Positions 12,210 through 24,056 of a stretch of 64,000 nt of DNA are shown here, in pieces. The position numbers and the translations under genes were made by a program. Where the stretch lies: the NCBI GenBank assembly GCA_037903475.1, contig JBAJFG010000096.1, forward strand, positions 1,054,001 through 1,118,000, given 5' to 3'. The notes under the pieces are model-generated. The model searched no databases and was not told where the DNA came from. It saw nothing but the letters and a program-made list of their open reading frames with translations. Source of the stretch: Ancylostoma caninum. Its lineage: Eukaryota > Nematoda > Chromadorea > Rhabditida > Ancylostomatidae. Each line of letters begins with the position of its first letter. Position 1 is the stretch's first letter.

Positions 12210-12759
12210 CAGAATTATAAAAGGTGACTCAGGATCGGACTTGTATTCTTTAGATCATATAGCGTGGACCTCTCTTTACGAGCTTATTCGATGCCCTGAT
12301 CACGAAAATCGCACTTATTTTCTACCTCAGTGCCGTTTTCGTAAGTGTACAGTTGGAACAATGTAGGAGTGTGAAATAAAATGCAATCTTCAACAAGGAA
12401 ATTGAAGTATTACCAGTGCTAGATGCTATAGCGTGACTAACACAAGTAGTGTTACAGTACAAAGTGGCTACGATTCTTGTGTTTATCACATTCATTAACC
12501 CTTTCATCAATTAGTGAGGAAATTTCCGGGATTTTCCGAGCAGAAAAGCGGGAAAGTGTCTGATCGCACTGCCATTTCCTCGCCAGAATTCATATTTTCT
12601 CTGTTTCTTGCTGTGATCTCACCTCACCTTAGCGCAAAACGTGATTGGGCTAGAAAATTAGTGCGACTTTCATGATCAGCGCATCGAATAACCCCCTGAA
12701 GTGAGATCCAGGCTAGAATTTCTAAAGAATGCCAGCCCGAGTCACCTTTTACAATTCTG
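12210..12759. mobile_element. Inverted-repeat element (MITE-like)
   Basis: CAGAATTATAAAAGGTGACTC at 12,210 faces GAGTCACCTTTTACAATTCTG ending at 12,759, about 21 bp inverted with one mismatch. About 550 bp, non-coding. It lies between the two TTCGAA-rich arrays. Confidence 0.6.
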
Positions 12760-12819
12760 TGGTTGATAGTGGCGGCCAGGAACGAAAAATTTAAAGGCTA
12801 TGATTGAAATGGTATTGGA

Positions 12820-13092
12820 GCGAACATTCGATTCAAATTATTCATTATTCGGTGATTTCAAAAGTCGGTTATTCGAATGATTCATTCATTCGGGTAGCCG
12901 AAAAAATCCTACATTCGAATAATTCGTTCATTCGCATTTTTTGAAAACACACTCGAATTATTCGAATGTTCGAAAATTGCAAAAAGCCCCATATTCGAAC
13001 TATTCAGAATTCGAATATTTCAAATTTTCTATTTTTCGAATTATTCAAAAATTCGAATATTCCAAAAATCGTCGAATATTCCAGTGTATAGT
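12820..13092. repeat. TTCGAA-rich degenerate array
   Basis: Same motif as at 11,805-12,062. The block ends near TATAGTTCCAAC, which also occurs in similar form (GTTCCAACTATA) near 11,800, so the two arrays look like the borders of one inserted unit. Confidence 0.65.
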
Positions 13093-13421
13093 TCCAACCA
13101 CCACCCAGCTTTCAAAACGCTATAGGCATCTTTTCATTGGAGATGCTTACATCGTCGCAATAGTGGAAGGGTGGTTTTCATGCTGCGTACATTGTGCAGC
13201 CTGAAAGCTTGTAAACACTCCCTATGCTGCGAGACCGCCAGCGAAGGTGATGAAATCACCATCCCGTGCATGCGGGAGAGCCAGAAGTGACGTAATTAGC
13301 GAGTCCCGAAGCGCACTTCGCCTCGCAGTCTGCGCCTCAAGATTACCGGTGTCTATTAGTGGCGCCGCGTTATGCAACAATATCTTTAGCCGCTCTAGCC
13401 CCCGGCGCTTTGTTTAATAGA

Positions 13422-14415
13422 GATGGTGTCAGGAATGGTTAACTCAAAACAAAAAGCAGGTGGGCGGAAATAGCTCTGTCATTAATCATTTCATTGTTTC
13501 CTACCGCAGTAAGGTAATTTTTGTAGATCTTAGTAGTACTTTATTCATCCTATATAACTTAGCTTCGTTTTCATGAAGATGTAGACCTATTTTTCAATTC
13601 AGTTGGCTTCCGATTATTCCTTTCGTTTTCCTTAGGTAGCCACTGTACTCTTTGAGGAGTGTGGCTCCCTGGGTCGCCGTCGCCGGTGGCCGCCAATGTT
13701 GGCGACCGCTCACAAACGATAGGCACCAACGCCATAGCCGCTAACATTAGCGGCCACCGTCGCCGGCGAGGGCGGCCGCCGATTACCAATGTTGCCGACT
13801 GATCGATAGGGATCTAGCTCACAGTCGGCCAACATCGGCGGCCGCCTCGACGCCCCGCCCACAATCGATGCCACCGGCGTCACGGTCGCCAGCGACGGCC
13901 ACGCAGGGTGCTACAGTCCTCGAGGACTATAGCGGCAGGGTTAGCGTTTGCACTTTAATCTAGACGAATTACTGAGGTGCTTCACTGCTCTTCGGATGGG
14001 TAGATTCAAACCTTCTATTGAGATTGACAAAAATTATTTCTTCATTTTATTGGAGAACTGTAACAATCATGGTTGGCTGCTCAAGCTACTCTGACACAAA
14101 AGATTATTTCATTTATTATAATTATTTGCCTATGTCATCATCCGGATACTTCCTGTCTCTTTCATAATTGTCTAATCATTAAGGATTTCTTCTGAACAGT
14201 TTAGAGTATAAATAGTGCAACGAAGTTCAAAACAGTCCAAAAAATCTTATTTTCCGCCTAAGTCGACGTGTGCACGTAATTTTACGTGGGTACGTAGATT
14301 TGTGACGTTTAGCATGATGCGACGAGACGCTACTCGTCGCATCGGGCGTGTTAAAGCCGTCGCCACGACGCCAGCGGGTGGCGAGGAAGTAGTAAGCATT
14401 CCGTAAACCTACAAT
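13422..14415. other. Unassigned stretch with a GC-rich palindromic tract
   Basis: No gene recognised. Between about 13,650 and 13,920 the DNA turns GC-rich with many short inverted repeats, for example the perfect GCCGCTAACATTAGCGGC at 13,737-13,754 and GCCGTCGCCGG variants. This resembles the patch at 8,455-8,525. Confidence 0.5.
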
Positions 14416-14418
14416 CGC

Positions 14419-14805
14419 AGGATGTTACAGAGGGTCCAATTCTCGTCGCATGTCACAATAAGACAGGGAGACGGATCGTTCTTGTTGCGCAAAAGGAGAA
14501 CTGACGGCACTTCACTGGGACATTTTTTTTGTTCTTCAATCAGTTCGTGTGAAATCCACTTGTCGAGCTTCTTTGACTCCCCAAAGATACTCCGAAGCAG
14601 TGGTATAGTGGATACTGTTTACTTCGAATTCTTGTGCAAGTCCTCGAACTGTCCTGCTTTTCCACTAAGGTCTGCATTTGTAGTCGTCAACTATATAAGG
14701 TCGCCGCAACCTTGTTTAACTTCAAGATGGAATTCTCCACTGCAATGCTTTTGGAACCAAGGATGTACTGAGCTCTCGTTGACACCTGAGTGGACCCATG
14801 TAGCA
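14419..14805 (-). pseudogene. Mariner transposase remnant
   Basis: Three frames on the minus strand carry mariner transposase segments in the right order. First comes the helix-turn-helix end NESSVHPWFQKHCSGEF (about 14,780), then KLDKWISHELIEEQKK (about 14,560), then LLLRNKNDP and VTCDENW (about 14,450), where TCDE holds the first catalytic aspartate. Stops and frameshifts separate them, and the later catalytic motifs are missing. No terminal repeats were found. Confidence 0.75.
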
Positions 14806-15760
14806 TTTAGCTGCTTGTGCAGAATTACTTCCGAATCAGGATACATTGAAGTTAAACAATCGCAGTCTCTGTTTTGACGTCTTCATTTCTAACCTGCAAA
14901 ACTTGTCATAAACATGACTCATACTTGAATTCAATTGCAAGGCGAGAAAGCGCAAAATGCAAGCTTCATGACAATGCATAATAATCTCTTTTGTGGCAAA
15001 TTTTTACCAAAACACAAAAGAGGGTAAATTAAGGATGATGCACTAATCTCCAAACAACCTAATATTTTGAAAGTATAGTAGCGCAGTATACCAGTTTCTT
15101 AATATCAGAAAAAACCTGAAACCCGTCCTCTACTAACTGTCTGTGTTCGCTCGTGGCAGCTGTTTTATTTATGTCTTTGTACGCCTGCACTTTGTTGTGG
15201 TTGAGCGAACGAGAAAAAACACTCTGTGGCCGCAACAACTCAGTCAAACTGCGAATAGTCGGCGCTGGCAAGCATGCATGGAACCGAGAGGGTGTGATTT
15301 GCACTTTGCGAATGACAAGATGTTCACCGTCAACAGCCCTCTAGCGTTCACCACCTCTCAGCGCCTGGACCTTGGCCGCCTTCAACCATCGCCCCAACTG
15401 CGCGCTATTGATGATTGTGGAGGAAAATCGTGATCGTGCTCTAACCTCTGACTCACGCAATCATTTCTCCTCGCTGGCTCTCTGTCACCCGTCCTCTATT
15501 TCAGAAATCAATTTGGAAATTCCGGCAAACAACCGTTTAAGATAGTTATGCCAGTAAAATGTCTTTGGAAGGACAAAATGTGTGACTAGATTCGAGTGTG
15601 AGCGTTACTGAAATCTTTTCTTTTCTAAATGGAATCTTTCCCTATTTCCTGTTTGTTTATTTCCTACGTTTCCTATCGTTTTGGCACCCATATTTGTGTA
15701 CTTTATTGTTTACATTTACAAACCCAGATGTTTCATCTTCTGGCAATCTTTAACCCATTG
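14806..15760. other. Unassigned stretch
   Basis: No gene or element recognised. Overlapping frames at 15,059-15,433 on both strands show no domain. Confidence 0.4.
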
Positions 15761-15834
15761 GCGACCGCGTGACTCACCGGTGAGCCGCGCTTTTTTGGTC
15801 GCGTGGGACTGCGCGGCTCACCGGTGAGCCGCGC
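15761..15834. repeat. Duplicated CTCACCGGTGAG palindromes
   Basis: A perfect 24-bp palindrome GCGCGGCTCACCGGTGAGCCGCGC lies at 15,811-15,834. A shorter relative with the same CTCACCGGTGAG core lies at 15,773-15,784. GCGACCGCG and GGTCGCG flank the first core, so it can also form a larger hairpin. Function unknown. Confidence 0.8.
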
Positions 15835-16384
15835 CCCTATTATCAAGTACTGGACCCTATTTTCGAACTATTTCGTAGTATTTCCATATAAGATGTGTAC
15901 AATACTTCCTAAAAAGGTCTAAAGCAACTGTGGTTCAAGGAAGAGTTCTCCTTCATTGCGACAAATATCATGAAAAGGATGAGATTTTGAAATCGACGGA
16001 GATTGCCTTATATTTTTTGTGTAGTGGATGGAAAAATTCTGAAGAAAAGCCACGTTTTCTACATAGAAACACGTTCATTACATCCTGCACTTCCTTGTTA
16101 TTCAGGTTAAAGCCGTACGAATGTGTATACTTTCTGAACACTCCCTTATAACACTAGAAACACCTTCTACAAACTTCCTTCGGCCTTAATGGAATCCAGA
16201 GGCGTTTAGATTTTTTCTTTCCTTCTCTTTTTTGGTTCGATGATACTAGTGATCTTCTCGAAATAGATTTCAAAATATTTCTACAAAAAGATCTGTTTTA
16301 GTCCTGATTATCTTATCGTAACCGTGTGCAACTCCGCGGGCGCCGCACTCTTGAAAAGGGCGTTGGTCCCACGCGCCAGACACG

Positions 16385-16387
<3 letters not shown>
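15835..16387. other. Unassigned stretch
   Basis: No element recognised. A 73-codon frame at 15,930-16,151 has no known domain. Confidence 0.4.

Positions 16388-16452
<65 letters not shown>
16388..16452. repeat. (TA)n microsatellite
   Basis: Uninterrupted TA run of about 60 bases. Confidence 0.95.
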
Positions 16453-16454
<2 letters not shown>

Positions 16455-16609
16455 GAAACGCTTAGGACAGTTTTTTTTCAAAAATCTGGACGGCGTGCAT
16501 GGGCGCCAAATTCAAACGATGGGAGTGCATCTGTAAGCAAGGTGGTGAAGAAGGGGCCGTGGAAACATGGGACACCATCTGAATAGGACGGAGGGCCTAG
16601 GACACTACC

Positions 16610-16935
16610 CACTGGATAGTATCGACTCGGATATCGACTTGTCAATAGATTTTATCGATTTTTCTCAGTTTAGCTCCAATCCTGATCGAAATGGGCATAG
16701 GGTAATCCACCACGCTGATCACGAATCTCAAGGCCACTTTGCACCGCGTGGTTATCGATTTATTGGTTTTATTGATTTTTCGCAGTATGTGCTGCAGGTT
16801 TGGCCTAACCGTACCCACAATGGCTTTCCATCACGCTGATTACGAATCCGACGGCAACTTTGCACGGCGTGGTCACTGGTTTATTGATTTCATTGATTTT
16901 TCATGCGTTCTTTTTCTGCGTGCTGGAAATATGTA
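16610..16935 (+). repeat. Degenerate Helitron A tandem units
   Basis: About three diverged units with ATCGATTTTTCTCAG, ATCGATTTATTGG and TTGATTTTTC, spaced like the ~117-bp Helitron A unit. No Helitron terminus is visible, so this is an old fragment. Confidence 0.6.
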
Positions 16936-17184
16936 TGTCCATAGCGGCTATCTAGCATTGAACATGAATAAAGGCGTGAGCACAGTAAACCCTTAGAAAT
17001 GCGCTGACAAAATCAGTGAATCAATAGCTTCGTATGAAATGTTCTTAGTTACGCTAATTACATTAGCCTTGAAGGCAGTTCGTGCATAAAGACTACCATG
17101 GCGTGTACTGGACTTTCATATCTAATATTAGTTTCATGCCTACACTTCAACCAGTTTGACATGCCAGTTTTAATACCAAGCAAC

Positions 17185-17470
17185 TATTAAAAGTGAAAGT
17201 TTGTATGTTAGCGCGGTGTGTTCCGAATAGAAATCGCAGAGGATGAACTCAGACAATGGAGCGGGCTGACAGCGGTACCAAAGTGTGCTCCGCGGGCTGA
17301 CCGCGGTACCATCATTTTCCGACAGCGGAACGGGCTGACCGCACACAGAAAGTTGGCTGACCGCGGTCCTAACCGAAATTTTGGCTGACCGAGGTCCTTT
17401 GTCGAAAGATTGGGTGGCCGCGGTACTGTCCGCGGCCAGCCAAATTCGGCCCGTGGGACCCGCACAATGT
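17185..17470 (+). mobile_element. Helitron A 5' end fused to a different GC-rich minisatellite
   Basis: TATTAAAAGTGAAAGTTTG followed by AGAAATCGCAGAGGATGAAC is a degenerate Helitron A 5' module. Instead of ATCGAT units it leads into irregular GC-rich repeats of the type GGGCTGACCGCGGTACC (about 17,260-17,450). No 3' end was found. The open frames at 17,170-17,757 are an effect of this repeat. Confidence 0.5.
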
Positions 17471-17934
17471 ACGATGCAACCTTTGTGAACATAAGCAAGT
17501 GATGTGCACATGGAACAAAGTTCTTTCTCTGATGGTGTTGAAGAGGTTAGGAAGATTCTCGCATTCATTTTTTGCTCAAGAAGTGGAATCCATCCCAAAT
17601 TGCGGGGAGCGGATGCCACACCCCATAAATTTTTGGAGTGAAGCTCTCTTAGGAGAGCTTTGTCATTAATGCTATGCATTTTATGAACAGCTGCACAGCG
17701 AAAAACTTTTAAGGACATAACCTGAAGAATGCAAATAAATCCTAGCGATCTTGGCATTTCTATTTTTCAAAACTATTTGTACTTCGCAATTCCCAAAGGT
17801 AAAAAGGGATATTTTTCGTCTGATCTTAAATTTGGTCGCCAAAATGTCATCGACACATCATGAGAAGATGATGACGATCCAAGTTTCGCACACATGTCCC
17901 ACAATTGCCCGCTTACGTTTTAGGCGACTTTCTG

Positions 17935-18085
17935 CCGGGAAAAAGTCGATCGATTCAGTTGAACTTTCCCCACTTCTGCATGGGGATCGGTGAGAACATG
18001 CCTACTGGGATTGTCCAGTATGCTGAGCATGAGTCACAACCATTTTGCATGAAATTATTGACTTAGTGATTTTGTTGATTTCTCT
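17935..18085 (+). repeat. Single Helitron A tandem unit, degenerate
   Basis: The sequence from GATCGGTGAGAACATGCCTA through CAACCATTTTGCATGAAATT matches one Helitron A unit. No termini. Confidence 0.55.
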
Positions 18086-20069
18086 GTTTTGTGGACTGTG
18101 CTCTCTGACTTGGCAGTGTTGTCTATATGGTCTCCTATTGTTTAAAAACTCTTGTTTGAGCGGATAAGAGAGGGTAATACTGGTCACAAGAAAAATTGTG
18201 GGTGGGGAGACCACCTGTTTATAAGCACAAGACTTGACAAAAAATACATCAGTCACACATTCCAGTCAGTTACGAAATCTATTCAGAACCGTATTGCACC
18301 CTTTGAGCCTTCCGTGTCTTCAAAAAAAAAGCGCTTCTACAGTCGTTCTTCCTACTATGGTGTAATTCTTTTTTAGACTGCAAACAGAACGTTCATTTGT
18401 GAACCTAGAGCCGATGGATCAGAAGGAAATATGTCGTTACCTCACAAGTTTCAATCGTTTGTGTACCGCTATGGCCGTTTAATTTTTTAAGCCGTACTAA
18501 GCGGCTCATCCAATCCTGCTCGGGCTTCTTACCACCCCACGCCGGTGCGAACAGTTGGTAGTGTTAATTAATTTATTCGAAATGCTTACCAGTGATTACC
18601 ATGTTAAGTAAACACGGTGACCCTTCCTTTTTTTCATTCCCACTTGAGCGAGGAATTCGATAAAGCCAATAATTTCGTGCAAAGCAGCTGTCATACTCGT
18701 GTTCAGAATACTGCAAAAACCTCATCCTATACTCGCGTCTGAGCGAAAGTAGATTTTTTTTGGTGACAAACAACTGATAGAATAAAAGCAGGTTGACTAG
18801 TTTTATAGAACAAATGATCGACCCGTGAATTTATTTTTCGAAGGAAAATGTTAGAAATTCGCTATGTAATAAGTATAAAGTCACTTGCTGTTGAATAAGC
18901 GCTATCTGGAACCTTGACGGAAATTTCAGTAGATAGCAGCTCTCTAGGATTTATTGCATGGGGGGGGGGGCGTTGCATCCTCTGCGAGACCGCGTCGCTC
19001 GGCCCGGTCCGCGTACCAAGTAGACATGCCGTGAATGCCTCGCGGAAATCTTCGCGGGGTTATATGTATTCTCAGAAGAAACCCCAAAGGTGGTTTTTTT
19101 TTTTCACGATATGACCATCACAGAGATGATGACGAGACATTAAATACCGAATTAGCGGAAAGTTGTTCTAATTTAATCGAACTAGCGTTGGCGTAAAGGA
19201 TCTCCTTTGCAGCGAGCTCGCTGCCATTGTTGAGAGCAAATTCTCCACAACCATGCGGGGACCGCACTTTTTCTGAACGGTACTCCTATCGTCAGCGACG
19301 CCATTCCAATCGAACGCATTTTTAGTCTGTCCAGTGGCCTATGAGAGTATCGATTTCCTTCATGAATAACTTCACTAAAATATCATTCTAAACTCATGAA
19401 AAGGGCCCTTCAACAGGGAGCATGGTGCGAATGCAGCATCCCGGTATGTGGTAGCTCGACGTACTAAGGTGTACCATGGAAACTAATATGAGGGAAGGGA
19501 GAGGAGATTATGTATTAAATGTGGTTAATACTCGCTATATTTGTTATACTTTTACTACTGTAAGTATTACATTTATTAACTATTCATTTAGTTTGTTTTT
19601 GTTTATGCGCCAACCTCTGATGACATTGTGTACAACGAGCAACTACGTGTCCCCTTCTACCACTCCTCCCTCGATGGTTAACGAAGAGCAACCTTCATGG
19701 CAATTTTTAATCTTGAGAAGGCTATTTCCTAACTATTCCAGCTATGCTAGCTATTCTTCTTCTCTACTAAGGGAAGCCAGTCTGCAAAATCGATCGCTGT
19801 GCTCTGTTCTGGTCTTGTTCTGAATTCGCTTTCAATGTGAAAGTTGAAAATTTCTATTCCTTTTTTAACCGTTCTGTGATCTCCACAGCTAAATTCTAAA
19901 GCGGTTTCAGAAGTTCCTTGCCTTTCTTACACAAAATTTACAACCGTGCATGTTCGTTCGTGGAGACATCTCTTGCTCCCTCTATCCTGATTCTATTCCT
20001 CTCTACCTTATCTATTCTCTCTCTGATCCGTTTTCTTTTCTTGTTCTTGTTTCGAATCGTATTGATTCC
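18086..20069. other. Unassigned stretch
   Basis: No gene or element recognised. A poly-G run lies at 18,961-18,970. A 115-codon frame at 19,476-19,823 lacks any domain. This may be upstream DNA of the candidate exon at 20,070. Confidence 0.4.
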
Positions 20070-20343
20070 ATGAAAACCACTCGGCATTCCTGCTCGCTTC
20101 ATTTGACCTCGTTCAGGCGAGCCATTTTGCGAAGGAGGAGGTGCTGCGTCAGGTGCAGCAGTCGCATGTCGATGTGGATTCTATACGGGTGTTTCATCGT
20201 CACTTTCTTTTATCTGCTCACTGTCACCAATATCTTCGACACGAATAAAAGCATCCACGACTTCATCAAGTCATCTCGTGTCAAGTACTCTCAATATTAC
20301 GAGAGATCGTCCTTTACGAATTCTCAGCAGAACCAACAAAAGG
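20070..20343 (+). CDS. Candidate first exon with a type II membrane anchor
   Basis: Starting at ATG 20,070 (a second in-frame ATG is at 20,166), the exon encodes a basic stretch with RRAILRRRRCC, then a hydrophobic span WILYGCFIVTFFYLLTV, then a polar region. The frame ends at a possible donor G|GTAGGC. A basic N-terminus before one membrane span predicts a type II signal anchor, which would suit a luminal or secreted enzyme such as the DUF229 protein downstream. However, this exon leaves a one-base overhang, while the best acceptor of the first DUF229 exon (31,968-31,971) needs two. A direct join therefore fails unless there is an intermediate exon or a different acceptor. It could belong to another gene or be chance. 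Confidence 0.35.
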
Positions 20344-20584
20344 GTAGGCATTTACATCTTAATTCGTTGGCTTTTTTGTTATGAAGACTCTAGGATCGGC
20401 ACGGCGAATAGCTCATTGCTTATTGTGCTAGTGCTAAGAGTTTTTTTCCTACTTACTCACTTCCTCTCTTGCTTAGCTCCACTCAAAAAAAAAAGAATCG
20501 CCATTAACTACATACGAAGTGCAAAACATGATCAGAATTTAGATCTTTATCAGTGTGGATGTGTGCAGGTGGTAGCAATAAAAC

Positions 20585-20625
20585 TCAAAAGTCCACCCCC
20601 TCCCCCCCCCCCCCCTCCTTCTCCC
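20585..20625. repeat. Poly-C tract
   Basis: Run of C with few interruptions; source of the poly-Pro frames over it. Confidence 0.9.
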
Positions 20626-20804
20626 AATCGCCACTTTTTATGACCTCAGCAATGAAATATTATGCAACCGAGCCAGCGCGCCGCTTGGCGGCGCTAGAGT
20701 GCAGGTATTCCAGAGTTACCGTGGTAAACGGGTCGTAAGCAGAGCGCTGCGAAGCGGCACTCTGGCTCGGGTAGAGGGGATAACGGTGAACAGAGATTGA
20801 CGTC

Positions 20805-21990
20805 ACTCCCGCGCTATGCATTCACATGCTCATTGTAGATCCGCACATGCCCGCGCGTACCCACAATAACATTGCTTTCTGCGGTGGACCTGCACATGTC
20901 ACTGTAGATCCGCGCATGTCTGCGGTGGATCCGCAGTAGAGCTTGTAGAGCTGATCATCAATGCCAACAAAACTTTCACGAGCAATGACAAGTATGGCCG
21001 AATGAATAGGCGAGCGGACTGGAAAACATGAGTTTGAGAAGGTACGTAGGTTCGAATTCAGTGATCCACGAAAGCTTGCAGGATAAATTGCGAATGCTAT
21101 CGTGAATTTCCCCCCTCTTCTTTACGTCAGGCACTTCAACACAGGAACATTTGTCGAAGACTCTGAGCTTTTTGCCCGCGGTGGATCCGTGGTACGCCCG
21201 TTGTGGGGAGCCGGTCCGCCACCGCGGGCATGTACGGATCCACCGCGGATGTATTGCGGATCCACCGCGGGCATGTGCGCATCCACCGCGGACATACCGC
21301 GGATCCTGGGCGCGCGTGTGCCTTTTCAAGAGGCCAGTATTAGCAGTGCAGTGTGACTTTTGAAGTATATATTGGTCATTTCGCATTGAATCTACTCAAT
21401 TATATCACTCATGGGCACTATCAATAATCTTATTGATGCTAGTGTGAACGAACTCTTTCTGTGTTGCATTTGATATTTTGGTCAAAAGTGTGAGTATACG
21501 TTTAGGTGTCCGACGAAGAAAGGTAGAAGCAAATCTGCGGCTACATTTTCACTTCACCTTGCATGCGTTTGCACATCACAGGATTCGGACGTAACCTTTT
21601 GCAAAGCTGATGCTTCGAAGTCCGGTGCCTTATCCATTCCGACATGCTTGTGAACAGATGGGATAGTTCTCACAGCAATGATGTTCGAATCAGCGTTATT
21701 GCGATCCACACCGAGCATGTGCGGGTCCACTGCGGGAAGCAATGTTACTGCGGGTCTACCGCGGGCATGTGCGGATCCACCATGGGTATTTGCGGCCTAG
21801 CATGGGAATGACGTCACTCCCGGTTCGCCACCGCGGCCAAGTGCGGATTTATCGCAGGCGACTGCGAATCCATTGCGGATCGGCTACATATCGCGGATCC
21901 ACCGTAGGCAGAAAGTTTAGAGGAAAATAATCAGTCTCTTGAAAATGTATGTTCCCGCGGTGGATCCGCACATGCCCGCGGTAGCGAACA
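20805..21990. mobile_element. GC-rich fold-back with CCGCGGTGGATCC-type repeats
   Basis: The left arm (about 20,805-20,930, with GACGTCACTCCC and AACATTGCTTTCTGCGG) is the inverse of the right arm (about 21,690-21,815, with CCGCGGGAAGCAATGTT-like sequence and GACGTCACTCCC at its far side). In and around the arms are many ~20-bp units such as GCGGATCCACCGCGGGCATG in both orientations. It is non-coding and contrasts sharply with AT-rich flanks. A fold-back transposon carrying a short tandem repeat is the likely reading. Confidence 0.55.
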
Positions 21991-23744
21991 GAACTCCCCA
22001 TCTCAATCTGTGAGCTCCAAAAACCACCAGTTAGATTATTTTTATTTTTATTCTGAGCAAAGCTCCAGCCTTTCCCATATAGGCCTCAAAGCCCACTAAG
22101 TCGCACGAGCTTGAGCCCGCATCTCCTTTGGGTCAATCCAACCCTACAATTCCCACAGGGTTTCAGCGATGGGTCCTATAATTCTGTAAGAACGAGGTTA
22201 AGCTCTTCGCTATAATGCAACATGCAGTTACATCCAAAGAATTTGGAATTAGGGAGTATGAGTTATACTCCCTAAATGCGTCATAGTCACCCAAGTGACC
22301 TCTCACCCAGTGTCTCATGGATTTTTCTTTGAAAGCAGATAGACAGTTGCTCTGAAGGAGCAGAGGATGGTAGAAATCGAAACTCCTACAGCACCTTGCT
22401 AGCAATGAGTAACCTCACGACTGGTGCTGCCACTTTGCTCAAAGACTTTGGCACTCCGTCAAATTTTAAGGACAAGGTATGCAACACAACCAACAGCATT
22501 GACACCAATTGTATGCCGCAGTTCCTAGGGAAAATTTATGTGAAACTTTTAGCCAAAGACTTTGTTGTCACCCTGTAGAAAAATCAGTAGGAATTACCAG
22601 CAGTTTCACATCGATGGTCCTAAAATTTTCAAGAAATGCTCCCTGCTGAAACTTTGCATATTGAGGTGATTTGAGGTGATGAACACAAACTCCTCACCCA
22701 TTTCGTACCGTAACCCCTTTTATGTCGATCTGATGTAGAATTACAGCAGGGAACTGGCAGAACTTGTTGATTTTGGCGAGAAAATTGCAGTTTTATGCAA
22801 AGTAACGCTGATAATTGGCTCAAGATACCTCTGTGCTGAAAACGTGGGAGGGTTCTGTGAAATACCTTATCTACATGCAGTATCTCCACCGAAACCCTAC
22901 AAAAATGTTGCTATAGTATAAAATGGATACGATATTTGTGTTCAGCATCTCAAATATTCTTACGAGGAGAAGTTTAAGGGAAAAGTCTTAAAAATTAAGA
23001 GGCCACAAATGTGGAACAGAGTCGGTTAGACACACCTATGTAGCGGTCAAAAGGTATGAGCAGCACCATTTCGATGAGACAATTTTTCGCTATATCTCAC
23101 CCTTGGATTGAGCTCTCGAAAGGAAATTCGGGTATTTGTTGAAGCTCTATGGGTGCTTTTTGACAACAGTTTATCGTGGAAATAACCTCAGTTGTAGTGG
23201 CATTATTGAGTCTAAACTTCTATTCCCTTGCTTTTCTTGGGTTTTGTCTAAGCACTTAACCACCACGTTCTGAAAAAAAAAATGAGTGTTGGTCCAGATC
23301 AGGCACATAATTGCCTGTTTTTTTTTCACCCGTTGTTATAGCTGCATTTTCCTTTGCTGCACAAATGCGAGGACCAAAGTAAATGGTTGAATTTACCAAA
23401 AAATCTTTCTTATTGTGTCTAAAGAATATTGACAGCATTACAGTTTCTATTTTAGTGTCAAAATAGTTCTCAGTAGCGGATATCATAGAATTATTCTCTG
23501 CTGCGTTGTCTTTTGTTCGTGACTATTGAAATCTTTTTTCTCACTTTTTTTGGGATTTTTGGTAGCTCCACTTTCTCATACAAGGAGAAGAATCACAGAA
23601 CACGACTATTACTGCATGTTACTGACTCAAAGTATGATTTAGGATAACTAATTTACGAATCCAAATGAAGCTGTGCAAACGAGGAACCAACATGTTGATG
23701 AAAGCGGCGTATTCATACTTGGAACGCGATAGTTTTCTTTGAAA
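21991..23744. other. Unassigned stretch
   Basis: No recognisable gene or element termini. Short frames at 22,163-22,889 on both strands have no domain. Confidence 0.4.
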
Positions 23745-23760
23745 ACAGTTTATATCTATG
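23745..23760. repeat. Target-site duplication of the Penelope-like element, left
   Basis: ACAGTTTATATCTATG, repeated exactly at 25,218-25,233. A 16-bp perfect direct repeat on both sides of the element marks its insertion. Confidence 0.85.
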
Positions 23761-23810
23761 GTGTGAGTTATGAATTTAGTAGCCGTACACGAGGTTGTTA
23801 GTATATTTTA

Positions 23811-23850
23811 TTGGCCAACGTTTCGGCGGCTTCGCCTTCGTCAGGGCCTG
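23811..23850 (-). ncRNA. Hammerhead-ribozyme-like core of the Penelope element
   Basis: The minus strand reads GGCC CTGACGA, then a short hairpin GGCG..CGCC, then GAAAC GTTGGCC. CTGANGA and GAAAC around a short stem II are the conserved hammerhead core, and Penelope-like elements are known to carry such motifs. Helices I and III and the cleavage site were not established, and one base of stem II bulges, so activity is not claimed. Confidence 0.45.
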
Positions 23851-24056
23851 AAAGGGTCAATGATCTATGAGAGTAGCCGCGCAAACGCCTCCTCATCAGG
23901 CATCGAAGAACCAGAAGCTACTCCACAAACCACAAAATCCTTACGAAAGCTGAAATCCCACCTCTGCAAGTCCACCGAACGGGTGGTGTTATTGACGACC
24001 GAACGTGTTGGACTTGTCAGTAGAATGAGGCATTCTGCCACAAGCTGTATCTCGAC

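Larger units (their letters stand above)
11625..13421 (-). mobile_element. Helitron family B copy, interrupted
   Basis: The left part (11,625-11,720) matches 59,210-59,310 of the full copy, including TCATGCC and TTTACTCT. The right part (13,160-13,421) matches the conserved 5' segment, ending CCCCCGGCGCTTTGTTTAAT. The middle is replaced by TTCGAA-rich repeats and a nested inverted-repeat element. No 3' hairpin end is visible on the left, so this copy is truncated there. Confidence 0.65.

Noticed and set aside
17170..17757. 195-codon minus-strand ORF
   Set aside because: Runs through GC-rich repeats behind a Helitron A 5' module; frame open by composition.
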